From NCBI GenBank assembly GCA_004194705.1, contig SADC01000107.1:248001-312000 (forward strand): 64,000 nucleotides of DNA. Direction: 5' to 3'. This DNA is from Ditylenchus dipsaci (lineage: Eukaryota > Nematoda > Chromadorea > Rhabditida > Anguinidae). Below, in pieces: positions 40,978 through 54,500 of this stretch. The notes under the pieces were generated by a model. That model worked only from the letters and a program-made list of their open reading frames with translations, made no database searches and was not told the origin of the DNA. The position numbers and the translations under genes were made by a program. Position 1 is the stretch's first letter, and the number at the start of each line of letters is the position of its first letter.

Positions 40978-41295
40978 ATATATTTCATGAGCATGGCACG
41001 GACAATGCCTTCATCAATTTTTTGAACTTCAAACCAAAACATGAGTAGATGGACACTTCTAGCGGATTTGCTCACTGCATAACTTGCGATACGGCTCAAG
41101 CTTTTTTCCAAGGCTTCTCGTAATTCCGTAATCCGTAATTTCGTGATCCTTTGCATCCTACAAAATAGGAGAATTATAGGAAGCATGAATTTTTCAGGGC
41201 ATTCAAAATTTACCAGTTGTAAGCTTAGATCGCACGAAGCTTGTCCAACTATATTTGTTCTTTTTTTTGATTCTTTTTGAAATCCTTTACACATC
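40978..41295 (-). pseudogene. Two possible exons of an unidentified gene
   Basis: Minus-strand segments 41,295-41,214 (CKGFQKESKKRTNIVGQASC then DLSLQL before a GTAAAT donor) and 41,159-40,978 (after TTTTGTAG; LREALEKSLSRIASYAVSKS, ARSVHLLMFWFEVQKIDEGI, ending before GTATGA). The two read well only in different frames. The LLMFWFEV stretch faintly recalls an RGS domain start, but I would not name it. It may belong to the gene next to the partial ILK copy. Confidence 0.3.
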
Positions 41296-43574
41296 AATAG
41301 CTAGACTCCAACTTTTTTCTTGAGCTTTCTTTTAGAAGAATTGATTCGCAGATAAACTCTATAAACATGATAGACAGAATTTCACCGCAGAAGTCATTAA
41401 ATTGAAAATCACCCTTCAAGAGAGCAATTGGAGCTAAAAGAATATTCAACGATGTTTGCAAACCTGCCTGTGAGATTTGCCTCCGTTAATTGACTGCCCA
41501 GCAAATGCGCGATGATTACTACAGAATCAGATGGAGCGGGACCAGTAGATGAGGTGAATGCAAAAACGTCTTCAGCAAGCAAAATTTTAGGCAGAAGGAG
41601 GAGGTACCAGAAAGGGGATATCAAGGAGTATGTGATGGAAAAACGCTGCCAGCGCTCCAAAATTTTTCGCCGCCGGCGCCTGGCGGCGACGCAGGTCTTT
41701 TGGAAAACGGCGCCAGCGCCGGCGGTGCCGCCACCGTCGGCAATGAGAAGCCAGAAGATTGCCGCCGCCGCCAGCGCCAGCGTCGGCGGCGTTCTATAGT
41801 GCCAAATTTTTGTCTGTTTTTTTCCTTTAGGCAGATTAACAAGGTCAATCCCTTGTGATCGATAGATATTATATGTGTCCAAAACTAAGTGTTGAGTGAG
41901 GTGTGCTGATACCTGGTGCTGTTACGAAAGAGAAAGAGTATGTTGAGCTGACACTAGTAAGGAATTTTTTCCTCATACATAAAACTTAAAGGGGCATTGC
42001 TTATTGTCGAAATTGCAACCATTTCCAGCACTGCTTTGCTGTCATCAACTGCCTCAATTTTGTGATTTTCGGCAAATGACCACCAAAATTAGAGGAAACC
42101 AGCCGAAATAATGTGTACTTATCTTTATATAGCCTGAGCCTCCACCAACTTTATTTTTTGTTTACTCGTTTAGTGACTTTCTAGAGTCAGAATTTCATGG
42201 AGAATCAGATAGAAATGTTAACACAGCAAATCGCTGCATAAAAGCAAGGTAGCTAGCGAAGGATTGACGCGGAAAGAAATGAGTATTGAGGGGTAGGATT
42301 TCAGTGTTATTTAGGAACTGACATCTTTTCGCGATTTTGATTTACATGATTTATACAACCGTATGCCGAAAATGACGCCGAGAAGCAGGACTACATTTCG
42401 AGTCTCAGGTTGTATATGAGTATGTGAATTGAAATTGCGAAAAACGTCAGTTCCGGGATACTACCGAATAGTTCTGGGATGGTCCTATTGAGGATGGCAT
42501 CGAATCGGACATGGTTCAATGTTTTTAAAATTTCAGTTTTAACTTTATACTAACATTTTATCTGTATGACAGCTCAAACGAAAGCTCAGAACCTTGATTA
42601 CATTTCTGACACTTAATTTGTAAATAAAAGGAGAAAAAGCAGGGTTTGCATCCAGTGGTAGTCGAACCTGTGACCTACGGCGATGCGCCGTAAAATCTTT
42701 GAAAAAAACGGCGCCGGGCGCCGGAAATCGGCGCCGGCGCCCTTGGCGCCGTGCCCTCATTGTGAAAATCGGCGCCGGGCGCCATTGATAAAAATTTGGC
42801 GCCGGCGCGAAAAATGTGAAAAATTGGCGCCGCGCGCCAAGTAAAAACACAAGAAAAGTAGCTATGCAAATTATTTATTTTAAATATTTAAAACATGTAA
42901 ATCAATTTGCTATTGTAAGTCAAAATGCTCTTGCTTTTCAAAAGTACGTGTCAGAACTGGGCACCAAAATCGGCACCAAAGCCGAACCGGGGCGCCCAGT
43001 GTAAAATTCAACTCTGCAGAATCTGAAATTTTTTGACAGAACTAAAGCTGTATGTGTCATAAAAGCTGAAAAGGCCAAGAAAATCAGTACAAAACACAGT
43101 TAAGCCTACTTCTATGATTTAAAAAGTTATGAAAAAGCACTGAAAAAAGGGCGCCGGGCGCCGGCGCCCGACTACGCAATTTTCGAAATCGGCGCCGGCA
43201 ACCCAATTTTTTTTTTCGACCCGAACCAACGCCGGGTCCCGTGCAAGTATGCCCATACCTACTATCCTGGCTAACCTATCTACTCTCCAGTTACCCTACT
43301 CACTCTTCAAGTACCCCTACTCACTCTCCTGGCATGCCAAGCTATTTTTCATAAAAATCAACAGGGGGAGGGGCTAAGGTATATTTTGGTACCGGATTCA
43401 GCACTAGCTCCACGCGCCACTGACCGGTAGAGTACTTGAAGACTACCATTTCTGTAAGTGAAGTAAGCTTGTAAACGTGTAATTTTTGTAGTTGTAAGAA
43501 TTTGTAGTTAGGGTATGGTTGGAGTATATACCTGCCAGTTCACAATAAAAATGTTGACCTTCGATGTTACGCGT

Positions 43575-43670
43575 AGAAAAAAAATTTCGACTCTCGACTC
43601 GACGCGTCGAGAATTTCGACGTTCGAGTTCGACTCGACGCCTCGAAATTTTCGACGCGTCGACAACCCTA
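43575..43670. repeat. TCGACGCGTCGA word array, copy B
   Basis: Equivalent of 2,285-2,381, ending on the same TAGGGTTG terminus against the partial ILK exon. Confidence 0.55.
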
Positions 43671-43767
43671 ATCATCATCCATGTTGGTGTTGTTCACTCT
43701 GGCGCCTCTAGCCAGCAGCATGTCCAGAAACATGCCCAAGTGCAGTAGCGAAAACGCATAGTCTTCT
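43671..43767 (-). pseudogene. Partial ILK exon 2 (third ILK copy), copy B
   Basis: Equivalent of 2,382-2,479 with the same internal loss and the same truncation by the TAGGGTTG element. It reads EDYAFSLLHL then [16 protein letters not shown]. It lies 3.9 kb upstream, in the sense of the minus strand, of the partial exon 4 at 39,679. Confidence 0.75.
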
Positions 43768-44454
43768 CTACAAAAATTAATTTGTTACTTGTTATTATTA
43801 ACCAATTACCAGACATTTTATATTTTTTCAAGTGATTCCTGTATTTGGTCTTGGATATAGATAGATATCCCTGATTTGTAATTCACCAGTAAGCAAAGAT
43901 CAAAATAAAGTTTAATTTTCTAAATGCAACAAAGTCTACATTTGTGATGAATGAAAATATTTTGAAACCTATCAGGAAGTGATAATCGCTCTAGTTCGGT
44001 TGCAAGACTTTTGCGACAAGCGGAGTGCCCTCTCTGTGGACGAAATACTTTTTGCGGAGCATTGGAATGCGTTAAATAAAACAATTTGTCTATGACCATG
44101 TGCTAATATGGTCACGCTAAACTACTATTTTTTTTAAAATTTTCTGACAAACGCCCGTTTTCGGATACCAGCCAGCGATCAGCGAGTCTGCTCCGGCAAT
44201 CGACACATCCTCGTATGCTCTCGTGTTGTAGCTTGTATTCTTGGATTTTTTCTTCTGAGTAAATATAGTGCAATTTGGCAGTTTTTCGTGAAAAAATGCG
44301 ATTTTATCCAGTGCTTAGTCGTTATCAGCGCTAAAAATAAAGGTTGGTAGCTAAAATTACTAGACGGACGACAATCGCGCCTCCGATAACGGAGCGCCGG
44401 AAAATATATAGAAAGAATAAAATTTTTTGATGGGTTCAGAAGTGACATTATAAC

Positions 44455-46969
44455 TAGGCTTGGCTTAGGCATCCCGCGGGATTCGGGATCGGGATTTTGA
44501 AACGTTTCGGGATACGGGATTCCGCTGGACAAAAAACGGAATCCCGACGGGATTTGGGATTTTTGTGAAAATAGGTAAAATAGCGAATTTTCATCAAATT
44601 TATGTAAGCCAACAATTGGTATTAACAATTGTTAATCAACAAAACATAACACAAAACAATCAATAAGTAAAGTTAACATATTGAAGCGCCTTGTTGAGGA
44701 AAATTAGTGTGTCCGCACTCTTCGCATCGAGCTGCCCCTTCTGTAGTCGAAATGTCCCTTGAATGGCTAAGAGTTGCTCACTGGCGACAGATGTTGACGG
44801 AGCTGAGAGAAATCGACGAGCTGCTTTGGATAATATCGGGAAACGGACCACATTGACTTGCCAATAGAGAAGGGATCTGATGAGAGTGCTAAGGCTTCTC
44901 CGCATTGTACGATACGATTTCCTGAAATTTACGATTTCCTAAACTAACTAAATTGAAAATACATACGAATGAAAGGTTCTCAGTCCAGCTGTTTGGCGTT
45001 GGCAAAGTTCCCTCTTCAGCGATTTCTCTCTAGCAAATAGACTTCGTGGCTTCTTTTCAACGGGCTCAGACTCTTGTGATGATTCCACTGCTTCTGGTAC
45101 TCGTTCCACTTGGGCTGAGAAAGGCTGATACTCCGTAGCAATCCAATTCTTGACTTGAAGACGGAATCCTGCACTGTCTGCCACACGACGGTCCCTGAAG
45201 CAAGATCCAAAAAGAGTGCTAGTCCATAATTTCCTATCCTAATTTTGGCTCTAAGCATTTCCTTTTCTAGCTCCATGCTTGGCACTTCAACATCTGCCAA
45301 TTCCTTCATCAGCATCTGAGAGCTTGCAATCTGTAGGCCAAGGTGCGAATCATCCTTGCATAGATCCAGTGACGATGCTTCAGCCGGTTCCAACAACAAG
45401 CAAGTCCTTCCATAAGTTTCATTCCGATAGAGAGAGACACCTGGCTTCTGTTGCGGCTCATGCCGGGCGAAGTAAGTTCGATTGCTTTTTCTGTTGAAGA
45501 AGACGCTCCACCATAGCAATGTTCAGTTCCATCGAGTAGCCACATCCTGCAAATAAAATAATATTATGATGAAATAAGATTACTGAGTAAGTGAAATTAC
45601 CTGGATGACCTGATTTTGTTTGAGCTGAGCATCTGCTTGGCATTCCTTCAGGCGATCCTTCGCAAGGTTTGATGAAGAGAAATGACCGGCGAGCTTTCTG
45701 CACATTTCGAGCACTGCTTTGATCAGTGGCCGAGATCTTTGATTGTTCCCTTGACAGCCAAATTCAACTTGTGTGCTCCACAGTCCGCATGTTCGAATCG
45801 ACCTGAAATAAAGTTTCAATTTGAGTACTTAAGCAAACAGTAAACCGACCTTCAAACGCTTTTTTCATATTTGCAGCCCCATCACGAACGATGACATGGC
45901 AAACTTCTTGTTTGATTTCCCATTCTTCAAGAATTTCCCTGATTGCAGTATTGATGACATCGGCTGTGTGACTTCCCTGCAATTCTCGGATGGCTAGCAC
46001 GTATTTATCCCTTTTCCACTCCTGATTAATGCCGTGCGCAGTGAGACTGAAACATGATAAGAGAATCATAAGACTTGAAATGTAAAATAAACCTGATGAA
46101 AGAATACGAAGTTGACGACCAGATGTCTGTTGTGAAAGAGAGGGCTTCAAACTTCTTCAGCTTGGCTTTAATCAGGCTGACGACAGCACCATAAGCGCGA
46201 GGCAAAACATTCCTAGAGTAGTGTTGACGAGCCTTGAGCTTTTCGTTCGAATTGGTTGGATTGAAGAGCGAAATGAATGATCGGCTTTCCACAGAATTGA
46301 AGGACACGCAATTCCGCCACATAGTTGATCACCTTCTTGTCGAGTGAGCTCATCCCTCCTGTAACAATAAATAAACCAAACTCAGAAGATTTGAAGAAAA
46401 ATGAAAGGCCTACCTGACGCGTGAACCACAAACTTTTGCATCCCGGCTGCTTCTTGTGAGGTGTCATCATCTTCTCGAACTTGACTTGATATTCGGGATG
46501 CTGCTTGAGATGAGTGATGAGCGATTTGACTGAACCATCCGAGATTTTGAACTTGTCCTTCTTTTGTCCAGCTTGACGACACACTTTGCAGATTCCATAG
46601 TTCACCCGCCGATTCACTTGCTTCATAGAGATTGATCTTCCAAACGTTGTGAACCATCTTGCCTGAAAAACAGAAATTCGACAATGAACACAGGCAAACA
46701 CGTACAAAACAAAAACAGCAGAGAGACGACTCAACAATGACTCGAATCACACAAAATGACAAACAACATGTTTCAAAATTTTATTATTTGTTTCGTTTCG
46801 AGACTAAAACATTGAATTTTGAATTTCGGCATTTTTTCGGATTTTCGGAAGTGAACGGGCGAGATTCGGGATTTTAGGTTTGGACGGCGGGTTCGGGATC
46901 GGGATTTTCACAATTTCCGGGATTCCCAAAACGCGATTCCCGTGGGATTCCCGTCCCGGGCCAAGCCTA
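44455..46969 (-). mobile_element. hAT transposon 1, copy B
   Basis: Same element and insertion site as 3,175-5,867; the left duplication ATTATAAC is at 44,447-44,454 and the right one is slightly altered. It lacks the 87-bp tandem duplication of copy A and also about 60 bases at the exon 5/exon 6 boundary. Confidence 0.92.
44660..46657 (-). pseudogene. hAT transposase, copy B (frameshifted)
   Basis: Same exon order as in copy A: BED finger (ICKVCRQAG, HSSQAAS in a shifted frame) near 46,500-46,600, RDGAANMKKAFEG near 45,860-45,900, LAGHFSSSNLAKDRL, AMVERLLQQKKQ, and VASEQL near the C-terminus. More one-base gaps than in copy A shift the frame in several exons (for example within the dimerisation block near 44,760). 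Intron 5 between the DRLEDW-like end and the NYGLALF start is lost. Either a decayed copy or a poorly polished one. Confidence 0.75.
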
Positions 46970-47545
46970 ATATAAACAATTTTTTTGTGAAAGCCATCAA
47001 CAAAATTTATATCCTGTTAAATATTTTTGAAGCGCGCAGCTCTTCTTTAGACAACTACACGACATAACCTGACTCCAGTATAAGCTCCGGGGTTTATACA
47101 ACAAATTAGATGATATTCGGGTTTTAACTCACTGCTCACCCATTCGCCTACCAAAACAGGCTTGGCGTGCGTTCTAGTGGTTTATAGTAGTTTTGTTGTT
47201 GTGGTGCATACGGAATATTTATTCACTTCGGACGAGATACCTAAGTCCGTCACAAAACCCATATTGCATATCTTTTGTTATCGCTTGTGAAATTACACGT
47301 CTATAGAAAATTTTTGTTGAATTAAAAGTTTGGAGATATTTTATTTATCTACAGGGTTGGTCAAAATAAAACGGATAAATTTAACTGAAGTTTCAGCATT
47401 TAAATCATCTCAAATTGCAGATAAGAAATTTGGTGCTCAAGCAGATAGATGAATGGTCTAACTTAAATAGTTTGCATGAGCTGGAAGAGTTTTAATTGCG
47501 CTGAAAGCAAGTAAGAGAAGATTACGACTTACTAAGGTTTCCTCA

Positions 47546-47697
47546 CAGTCAAACCGCGGTAAGCCGCACCCCTAGGGACCGACCTTAGGGTGCCGGTTTA
47601 TCGAGGTGCCGGTTTATCGGGGTGTCGTTTTCCTAAAAATATCGAGTAGCTGGCAAATCAAGTGTGGACAGGGTGCCGTTTATCGAGAGTTCGACTG
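47546..47697. mobile_element. Tigger/pogo-like MITE (copy B)
   Basis: Equivalent of 6,450-6,619, with CAGTCAAACC and TTCGACTG ends and GGTGCCGGTTTATCG words, several bases shorter. Confidence 0.85.
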
Positions 47698-48596
47698 TAT
47701 TGAGTTACTTCGGAGGAATCAAGGTGATTTGTATTAAAGAAAGTTGTTGTTAGAGGCTCAAAAAGCACAAATGACCATTTTAAAGGTGCGCTTTGAAGCA
47801 GAAAACAAGACGAAACCTATCGTATAGAAGGAGAACAAAGTTTTGAAGCAATGACTGATGCAGCTATTAAAGTGCCTGCTAGAGCTGCCTGGTTGCGCAT
47901 TGACACACCAATGACTACTCTTATTATTGCTAGCCTTATTGCATGTGCTATTGTTTTTGTTGTGGTTAATTAAATATATATTTTCGTGATTTTTTATATA
48001 GAAAAGAAGTTCTATTACTTCCACATACTTTTATTCTTTATTTTAAGTAATGTAAAAAAGAACATAGGCAGTGTGTGGATTGTAAAAAAAAACAGAATTA
48101 TTACTTTCAACTATAAAACAGTATTTGATAAAAATAATAATAAACAGGAGTTTTATTTGGTGATTCCATCTACAGTCTGGCGCTAGGGTACTTCGTGTCA
48201 GTTTCTCTAGAAAAATTTGGGTTTCTATTTAAAAGAATTAACTTTTGAGAGATTTTCTTCGATCTAAGGAGCCCGGTAGTCAAAATATTTTTTAAAAATA
48301 TGATAAGGCAACAAAAAAATTAACGGCTAGAGCCTGCAAAGGCAAGTGTGGAAATTGGAGCGCCCAGTGAAGGATCAGAGTCTAATATGATGTCACCAAA
48401 TCCAGAATTGACTGTAAATAAATTTGCAGAAACAGCAGTAAGTAACATAAGTAAAATAAAGTAAGGCACAATAAAAGAAAAACGAAAATTCTCATTTTTT
48501 TATAATTAATTAATTACTATATAGTTATTATTATGGTCAAGTAGAATCCTTTCATAGATGGCACAAAATGCATTAAAATGTAGCTGTGTTTATTGC

Positions 48597-51500
48597 TCAA
48601 GCCATTTCTCCAGTATGGGAATGATTTGGTCGAAGTTGGGTCGTCTTCCTGAAATTAGACTTCTTGTTAGAAAAGAACCATAGACTATAATTTGGTCAAA
48701 AATTATAAGCACGGCAAATTGTACTCTTATCTAAATTACTTCAGAGGACCCATATTTTTAAAAATGTGGATGATTTTTGGGACTTGCAACCTAATGGACT
48801 TCGAACTCGTCACGTGACGTCACACGCATGAAATTGCATAGATCACGTTCTCCGCACGATTTTTCTAAATTACCCATTGGTTTTCTGACCCTAGTAGAAT
48901 ATAACGCCCCTAACCCTCATCCAAAAATTTTTCCTTTTCAAACTTAAAAGACAGAATCTGTAAGAATGAACCATGATCTGTGCATGCCAAAAATCTTTAT
49001 ATTAATGACTTATTAACTTCAAATAGCTCTAGGTCATTTTTTTAGTCAACCCCAATCACATAATATCTCATTTTGCTCCTCAAGAAAAGCTCTTTATAAT
49101 GAGTACGATCGTTTCGGTTGACTGTCGAAAATGTTCGAACAACTGAGCAAAAGTTTGAAAAATTCACATTTTGCCGAATCCCCAATTTCGTCACAAATGC
49201 CGTTCTCTCAAAATTTCGCGTTTAAAAGCGAAGTTTTTACTCGGTTGTTCTGTTCAACACAATCAGCAGAACAAGGCTATTGTAAAAACATTCTCCAAAA
49301 AAATAGCTTTGTCATGCGAAAACATATTTTTAGTAATAAATGTTGCCAAAAGTTGGTGTGATAATTTTCGCAAAAGCTTCTTGTTTTAAGTTATTTTAAC
49401 TTCTTGACGGATTCGTGTTCAGCATGGTCAAAATTCTTGTGAGAGTGCTCTTTGAATGAAAAATCACGGTTGGATTTCGAATTCCGCTCGAGAAAAAAAA
49501 TTGAATGCGATTTGAGAAATTGACTTATGATAGTTTAAATCTTTGTTGAAATCCAGTTGTGAGTCTTTATCCAAAGAGTACTTTCACGGGTGAATCGACC
49601 ATGCGGAACACTAATCTGTCAAGAAAACCTGTCAAAAAAAACTCGAAACAAGAAGCTGTTTCGGAAATTATCGCATCAACTCTTGGCAACCTTTTTACTA
49701 AAAAGCTGTTTTGTCCATCACAAAGCCATTTTTTAGAGAATGTTTTACACTAGTCTTGTTCAGCTATTTATGCTGAACAGGAATATCACATGAAAATTTG
49801 CTTTTTGACGCAAAATGTTGAGAAAACCGGCATTTTTGAACAAATTGGGGAATTGGCAAAATGTGGATTTTTTCCAACTTTCGCTCAGTGCTTCGAATTT
49901 TTTTGATGGTCAACTGAAACGATCGGGCTCGGACCGAAAATTGCAACGGTTTCAAAATCCCCATGAATTTGCTACAAGATAGATAAAAAAGTAAAAAAAA
50001 GTTCAACATGCCAAGCCTCTTTTACAGATTATGTCTTTTAAGTAAAGAGTATCCAATTTTATGTCACAGACCACCATAAAAAGCGCCTAATACATTTATT
50101 ATTTACAACTTTCGTAGAACTTCCGTACAACTTCCGGGGTATTTGCTACTAGCACCGCATTCCTCAACCTCTTCATTTGTGACCCATATTTTTTTACTTT
50201 ATCGCTAATATATTATTGAGGATGCACTACTGGGATGGCTATTATTAGGGTTGGCGAGGGTAGTGCTAAAGCGACTGATCGATGAAGTGATGGGTTTCGT
50301 TAGCATTTTCCAACAGTTTGTAAAATCTTCCTTTACGCGTTTCAGAAATTTTTTTTGAACCGTTGTAGGCAGAAAGACAAAATCTACAAAATAGTTTGAA
50401 AAAATTTCTGAAACGCGAAAAGGAAGATTTTACAAAACTGTTGAAAAATGCTAACGAAACCCATCACTTCATCGATCAGTCGTTTTAGCACTACCCTTGC
50501 CAACCCTAGTTATTATTGAGAATCCACTTTTCGAAGCATTCGCTGCACATTCATTCTTATCACAAATTTTTACGAGAATCGACCTTGAATTTATAGTGGA
50601 TTGGTACCTGGTGGTCTGCCACAGCCTAAAGTTCAAGTTAACCTCAAGTTCGATTTAACCGAAATTTCGAAGTCATCCCAAAAATTTTCATATTCGCGAA
50701 ATTAACCGACATGTCGGTATATCAGTGAAAAAACTCTAGGTGCTACCTAAATCATAACCCCAGATGCGTAGATTCATTTTTTTCTAATTTTTTCTCATTA
50801 CTATCACATAATCATGATAAACCTTACCTGGGTCTTCATTCAAACAAATGTTCATAAGGCGGAACATGTTGCGAGAAATGCCTGGTGGGATTTGCACTCG
50901 GAGACCCTCCAATGCCACCTAAATCACATTTAAAGAATAGGACTATTAATTCTTTTGTGAAACACCGCCTTTGAAAATAATACAATTTCGTGAAAGTCAA
51001 ATTAGTTGGTTTAGTATGTTTAGGTGCGACGCTATACACTTTTGGGTCGTTAATTTTTTTTTTGAGAATTTTGTAGCATACTCTTTTGTCTAACACTATA
51101 CTCTTTCATTCGTAAACAGTGCTGTAAATTTGGAATTTCGGCACCGGCACCGCACCGGGCACCGGCCTGAAAAATTTTGGCACCGGGCACCGACCTCCAA
51201 AATTTCGGCACCAGGCACCGCACTGGGCACGACCTCCAAATTTTCGGCACCGGGCACCGCACCGGGCACCGCGCCGGGCACCAGCCTTCAAATTTTTGGC
51301 ACCGGCACCGGCCTGTAAAAATTTCGGCACCGGGCACGGCACCGGGCACCGACCTCTGAAATTTTGGCACCGGGCACCGCACCGGGCACCAACCTCTAAA
51401 ATTCGGCACCAGGCACCGCACCAGCACCGGCGGTGCCGGTGCTGGTGCCTGGTGCCGGCGGTGCCGGTGCTGGTGCCGGTGCGGCCGGTGCCGCACCGGT

Positions 51501-54500
51501 GCCATTTACAGCACTGGTCGTAAAGCATACTTAAAACAGCTTAACTTTTTTACTACACAAAAAATTGTGTCTTTAGTAAATTCGCCTTTGAAAATTTTTC
51601 ATTATCGTCAACAGCGTTGGCCTTTTACACCACTCACCTTCATTCCAGCTTCCATAGGCGATAGTTCAGCGAAGGGTACTTCCCTGGTGTTCAATTCCCA
51701 CAAGCAAATTCCAAAACTCCACATATCGGCGGCTCGAGTGTTAGCACTTTCAGGAGCTCTTTGCAAGGCTGTAAAATTTTGCCTTATTTAGACTAAAATT
51801 TTGTTAAAAAGTTGCAAACCTTCAGGAGACATCCAAGCTGGGAGTACAAACGTCCCACCTCTTGAAACGAAAACTTGGTGTCAGCCATGGAGATCTTGGC
51901 ACTTAGGTCCTCATCCACAACCACATGTTTGGAGTTGAGGTAGAAGCGGAGGATGGTCTGGTCCAAGAGTGCAGGAAAGACATTCCTCTGGCAATGTCAA
52001 GGGCGAATCTGATGGCTTGGATTGGTCGATTACCACAGCTGAATATGAAAAATGGTTTACAAAATAAATTTTCAAAATCAACAAGTTATATTATAGAAGG
52101 GGAACCCATAAAAGAGTCATTATTCTATATAGTAAATTTTGTTCAGGATTTGCTTATCCGGGTACTCTGTCATCGTGGCGGATATAACGGATTGTAATGA
52201 TAGTTATGCAGGAATGAGTCGTGTTACTTACTACCTTGAGTTGCTTTTTTTCTCTCTAGGCTGAGCTATTCTATTTTCTGAACTGGAGTAGAATTGATAA
52301 AGGTTGTTAAATGATAAAGTGTGCATTTTATTGTTTCGAGTATCTAGTCGAGATTGAGCAGGTAGAAACATATAGTACAAATGTGAGCTGTCACGTACAA
52401 ATAAGTTTTCTCTCGGTTCTCCCTGCTTACTGTCAAAAAAAATTTTATTTGGTGCTGTGTATTAGAATCTGGCCCAAAAAGCAATTGTAATCAGTGTTTG
52501 GAAAAGCCAAGGCCAAAGCCAAAGCCAAAGCCAAAACCAAAGCCAAAAATAGGAAGCCAAATTTTGGCCGGCCAAAATGTGGCTTTGTGTTTTTGGCCTT
52601 GGCTTTGGCTTTGAATTTGCCGAAGCCAAATTTGCCGGCCAAATTTGGCTTTCTGTTTTTGGCCTTGGCTTTGGCTTCGAATTTGGTCGAAGCCAAATTT
52701 TGGCCGGCACTTTTGGCTTTGGCCGGCACTTTTGGCTTTGGCCGGCACTTTTGGCTTTGCCAGTACTTTTAGCTTGTTCCTTCCTTTTTCTAACTTTAGC
52801 CATCAAATTTTGGCCTTTGTCATTTATTCTCTTTGTAGTGAATGTGGCACATTTTTTATCTCGTCTATTTCCAGTTGTTAAAGTTTTCGTCTGCGCATCA
52901 AACTTTGAAAAAGAACAATGTCGGAGTGCTACGAGTGTCATGAGACTGGTCATTTCACTCGCGAATGCCCCAGCACCGGTTACTCTTACGGCGGCGGACG
53001 CTGACAAGATGGCGGCGGTTCGTTTTTTCATATGTTGTACTTTTGAATTCATCAAAATTTGTTTTCAGGTGGCTCGTCATGCTACAACTGCTGCAAGCCT
53101 GGAAACGTGTCTCGTGAATGCACTCAGCCTCGAAGCGGCGATGGTGGCGGCAGCTATGGTGGTGGAGATGCTACGTTGATGCTACAATTGCCAGTAAACC
53201 GGCCATCTGAATCGTGAATGCCCTCAGGGTCAGTGCTATAAGAAGCCAGTGGTCAAGAGAATATTCCTCCTTATCAATTAAAACAGGTATAACTTCTTAT
53301 GTTCGCATTGTCTCGTTGTTTGGCGTTTGCGTTAATAAAATAAAAATGTTGCTGCACTTAATTGCTAAGATGTTTTTCCTCAAATACAATGCCTTCAGGG
53401 AAACTTCGGTTCGACTGTGAAAATTAGAAAATCTGTGGAGTCTCTATTATTCTCCTAATTAAGTAAGAGCGGGTACTCATGAATGGCGATACCGGTGGTG
53501 GTACTGAGACGATTCAAATTAGGCAGTGCTCCGCCTCCAAGCACGGCTAGTGCACCTCCTCACATGGTTTGATCCATCTGCTCAAACGACCTCGTCCACC
53601 TTTCAACATGGTCTAACCTGCGTATTATCACCTGGGTACTGCTACCTATCACAACTAAAGACACTGGTCACGAGACGCCAAATATTTCACGTGATTTTAT
53701 TTCTACTGAAGCAAACAATTGAACAGAACAATTTCTTTGATGTAGATAGATGTTTTCTGATGCATGCTAGTCGAACTTGCAAGTTGCAACCAGGTCGAGC
53801 CTTGTGACACAGAACCTTCGTAGTATGGACAACTGGACCAACGAGAGCTTTTCCAGTTCCACCATGGCCGACAGAAGCGCGTTCGTCGCGGACGTCCACC
53901 TTGCCAAGCATTTCCTTGCCATTGACCATAAGAACACCTAGTGAGATATAATAAAAAGAGCAAGAATAAAGTAGATAACCTGGATGGAACCAATGTTGTT
54001 TCGATACTCATGACCACTTCAAGAGAAGCACGCAGCGATCTTTCCTTTGTCATTCCAAATTCGACCACCACCGGCTCACCAGACTGGTACCACAGAGCAA
54101 CGTACTGATCCAGATTCTCACCAGGGAACGTAGTCAGCGAGCGGCCAAAAGCACGAATAGCTTTTGCAGGAGGAACGGATCACAAGTTCTGAAGTCGCCC
54201 AATTGTGCGTCATGATGAGGCTAGCTGGCGACGAAGGAGGCGGCGGAGCAGCTAGCGACACTAGCGGAACACATTCGATACATTCGCAAGTCTGAGGCCC
54301 TGTAACACAAAAATAAAAAATGACGTGCTTAAAGAAGAGTCGAGAGCGAAAAATAACTAGAAATAAAAACACATACAAAAAAATACAAGCAGAGACAACA
54401 TAAGAAGATGTAATGCAAAAGGTGTTAAAGTAAGCCACTCGACAAAAAGACAAGGAAAAACCAGGCCAAGGCCGAAAGCGGACGGTCAAGACCAAAATGG

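Noticed and set aside
40978..41159. RGS domain
   Set aside because: Only a short LLMFWFEV stretch recalls the family; the following residues and the frame do not support it.
51050..51528. Open frames of 140-151 codons rich in Pro, Gly, Cys and Arg
   Set aside because: Translations of the GCACCGG array inside the MITE at 51,117-51,516; open in several frames at once.
52462..53179. 200-codon open frames across the start of the Pack-type element
   Set aside because: They read the GCCAAA array and then the zinc-knuckle piece in the wrong frame; the meaningful frame starts at 52,918 and has a stop and an intron.
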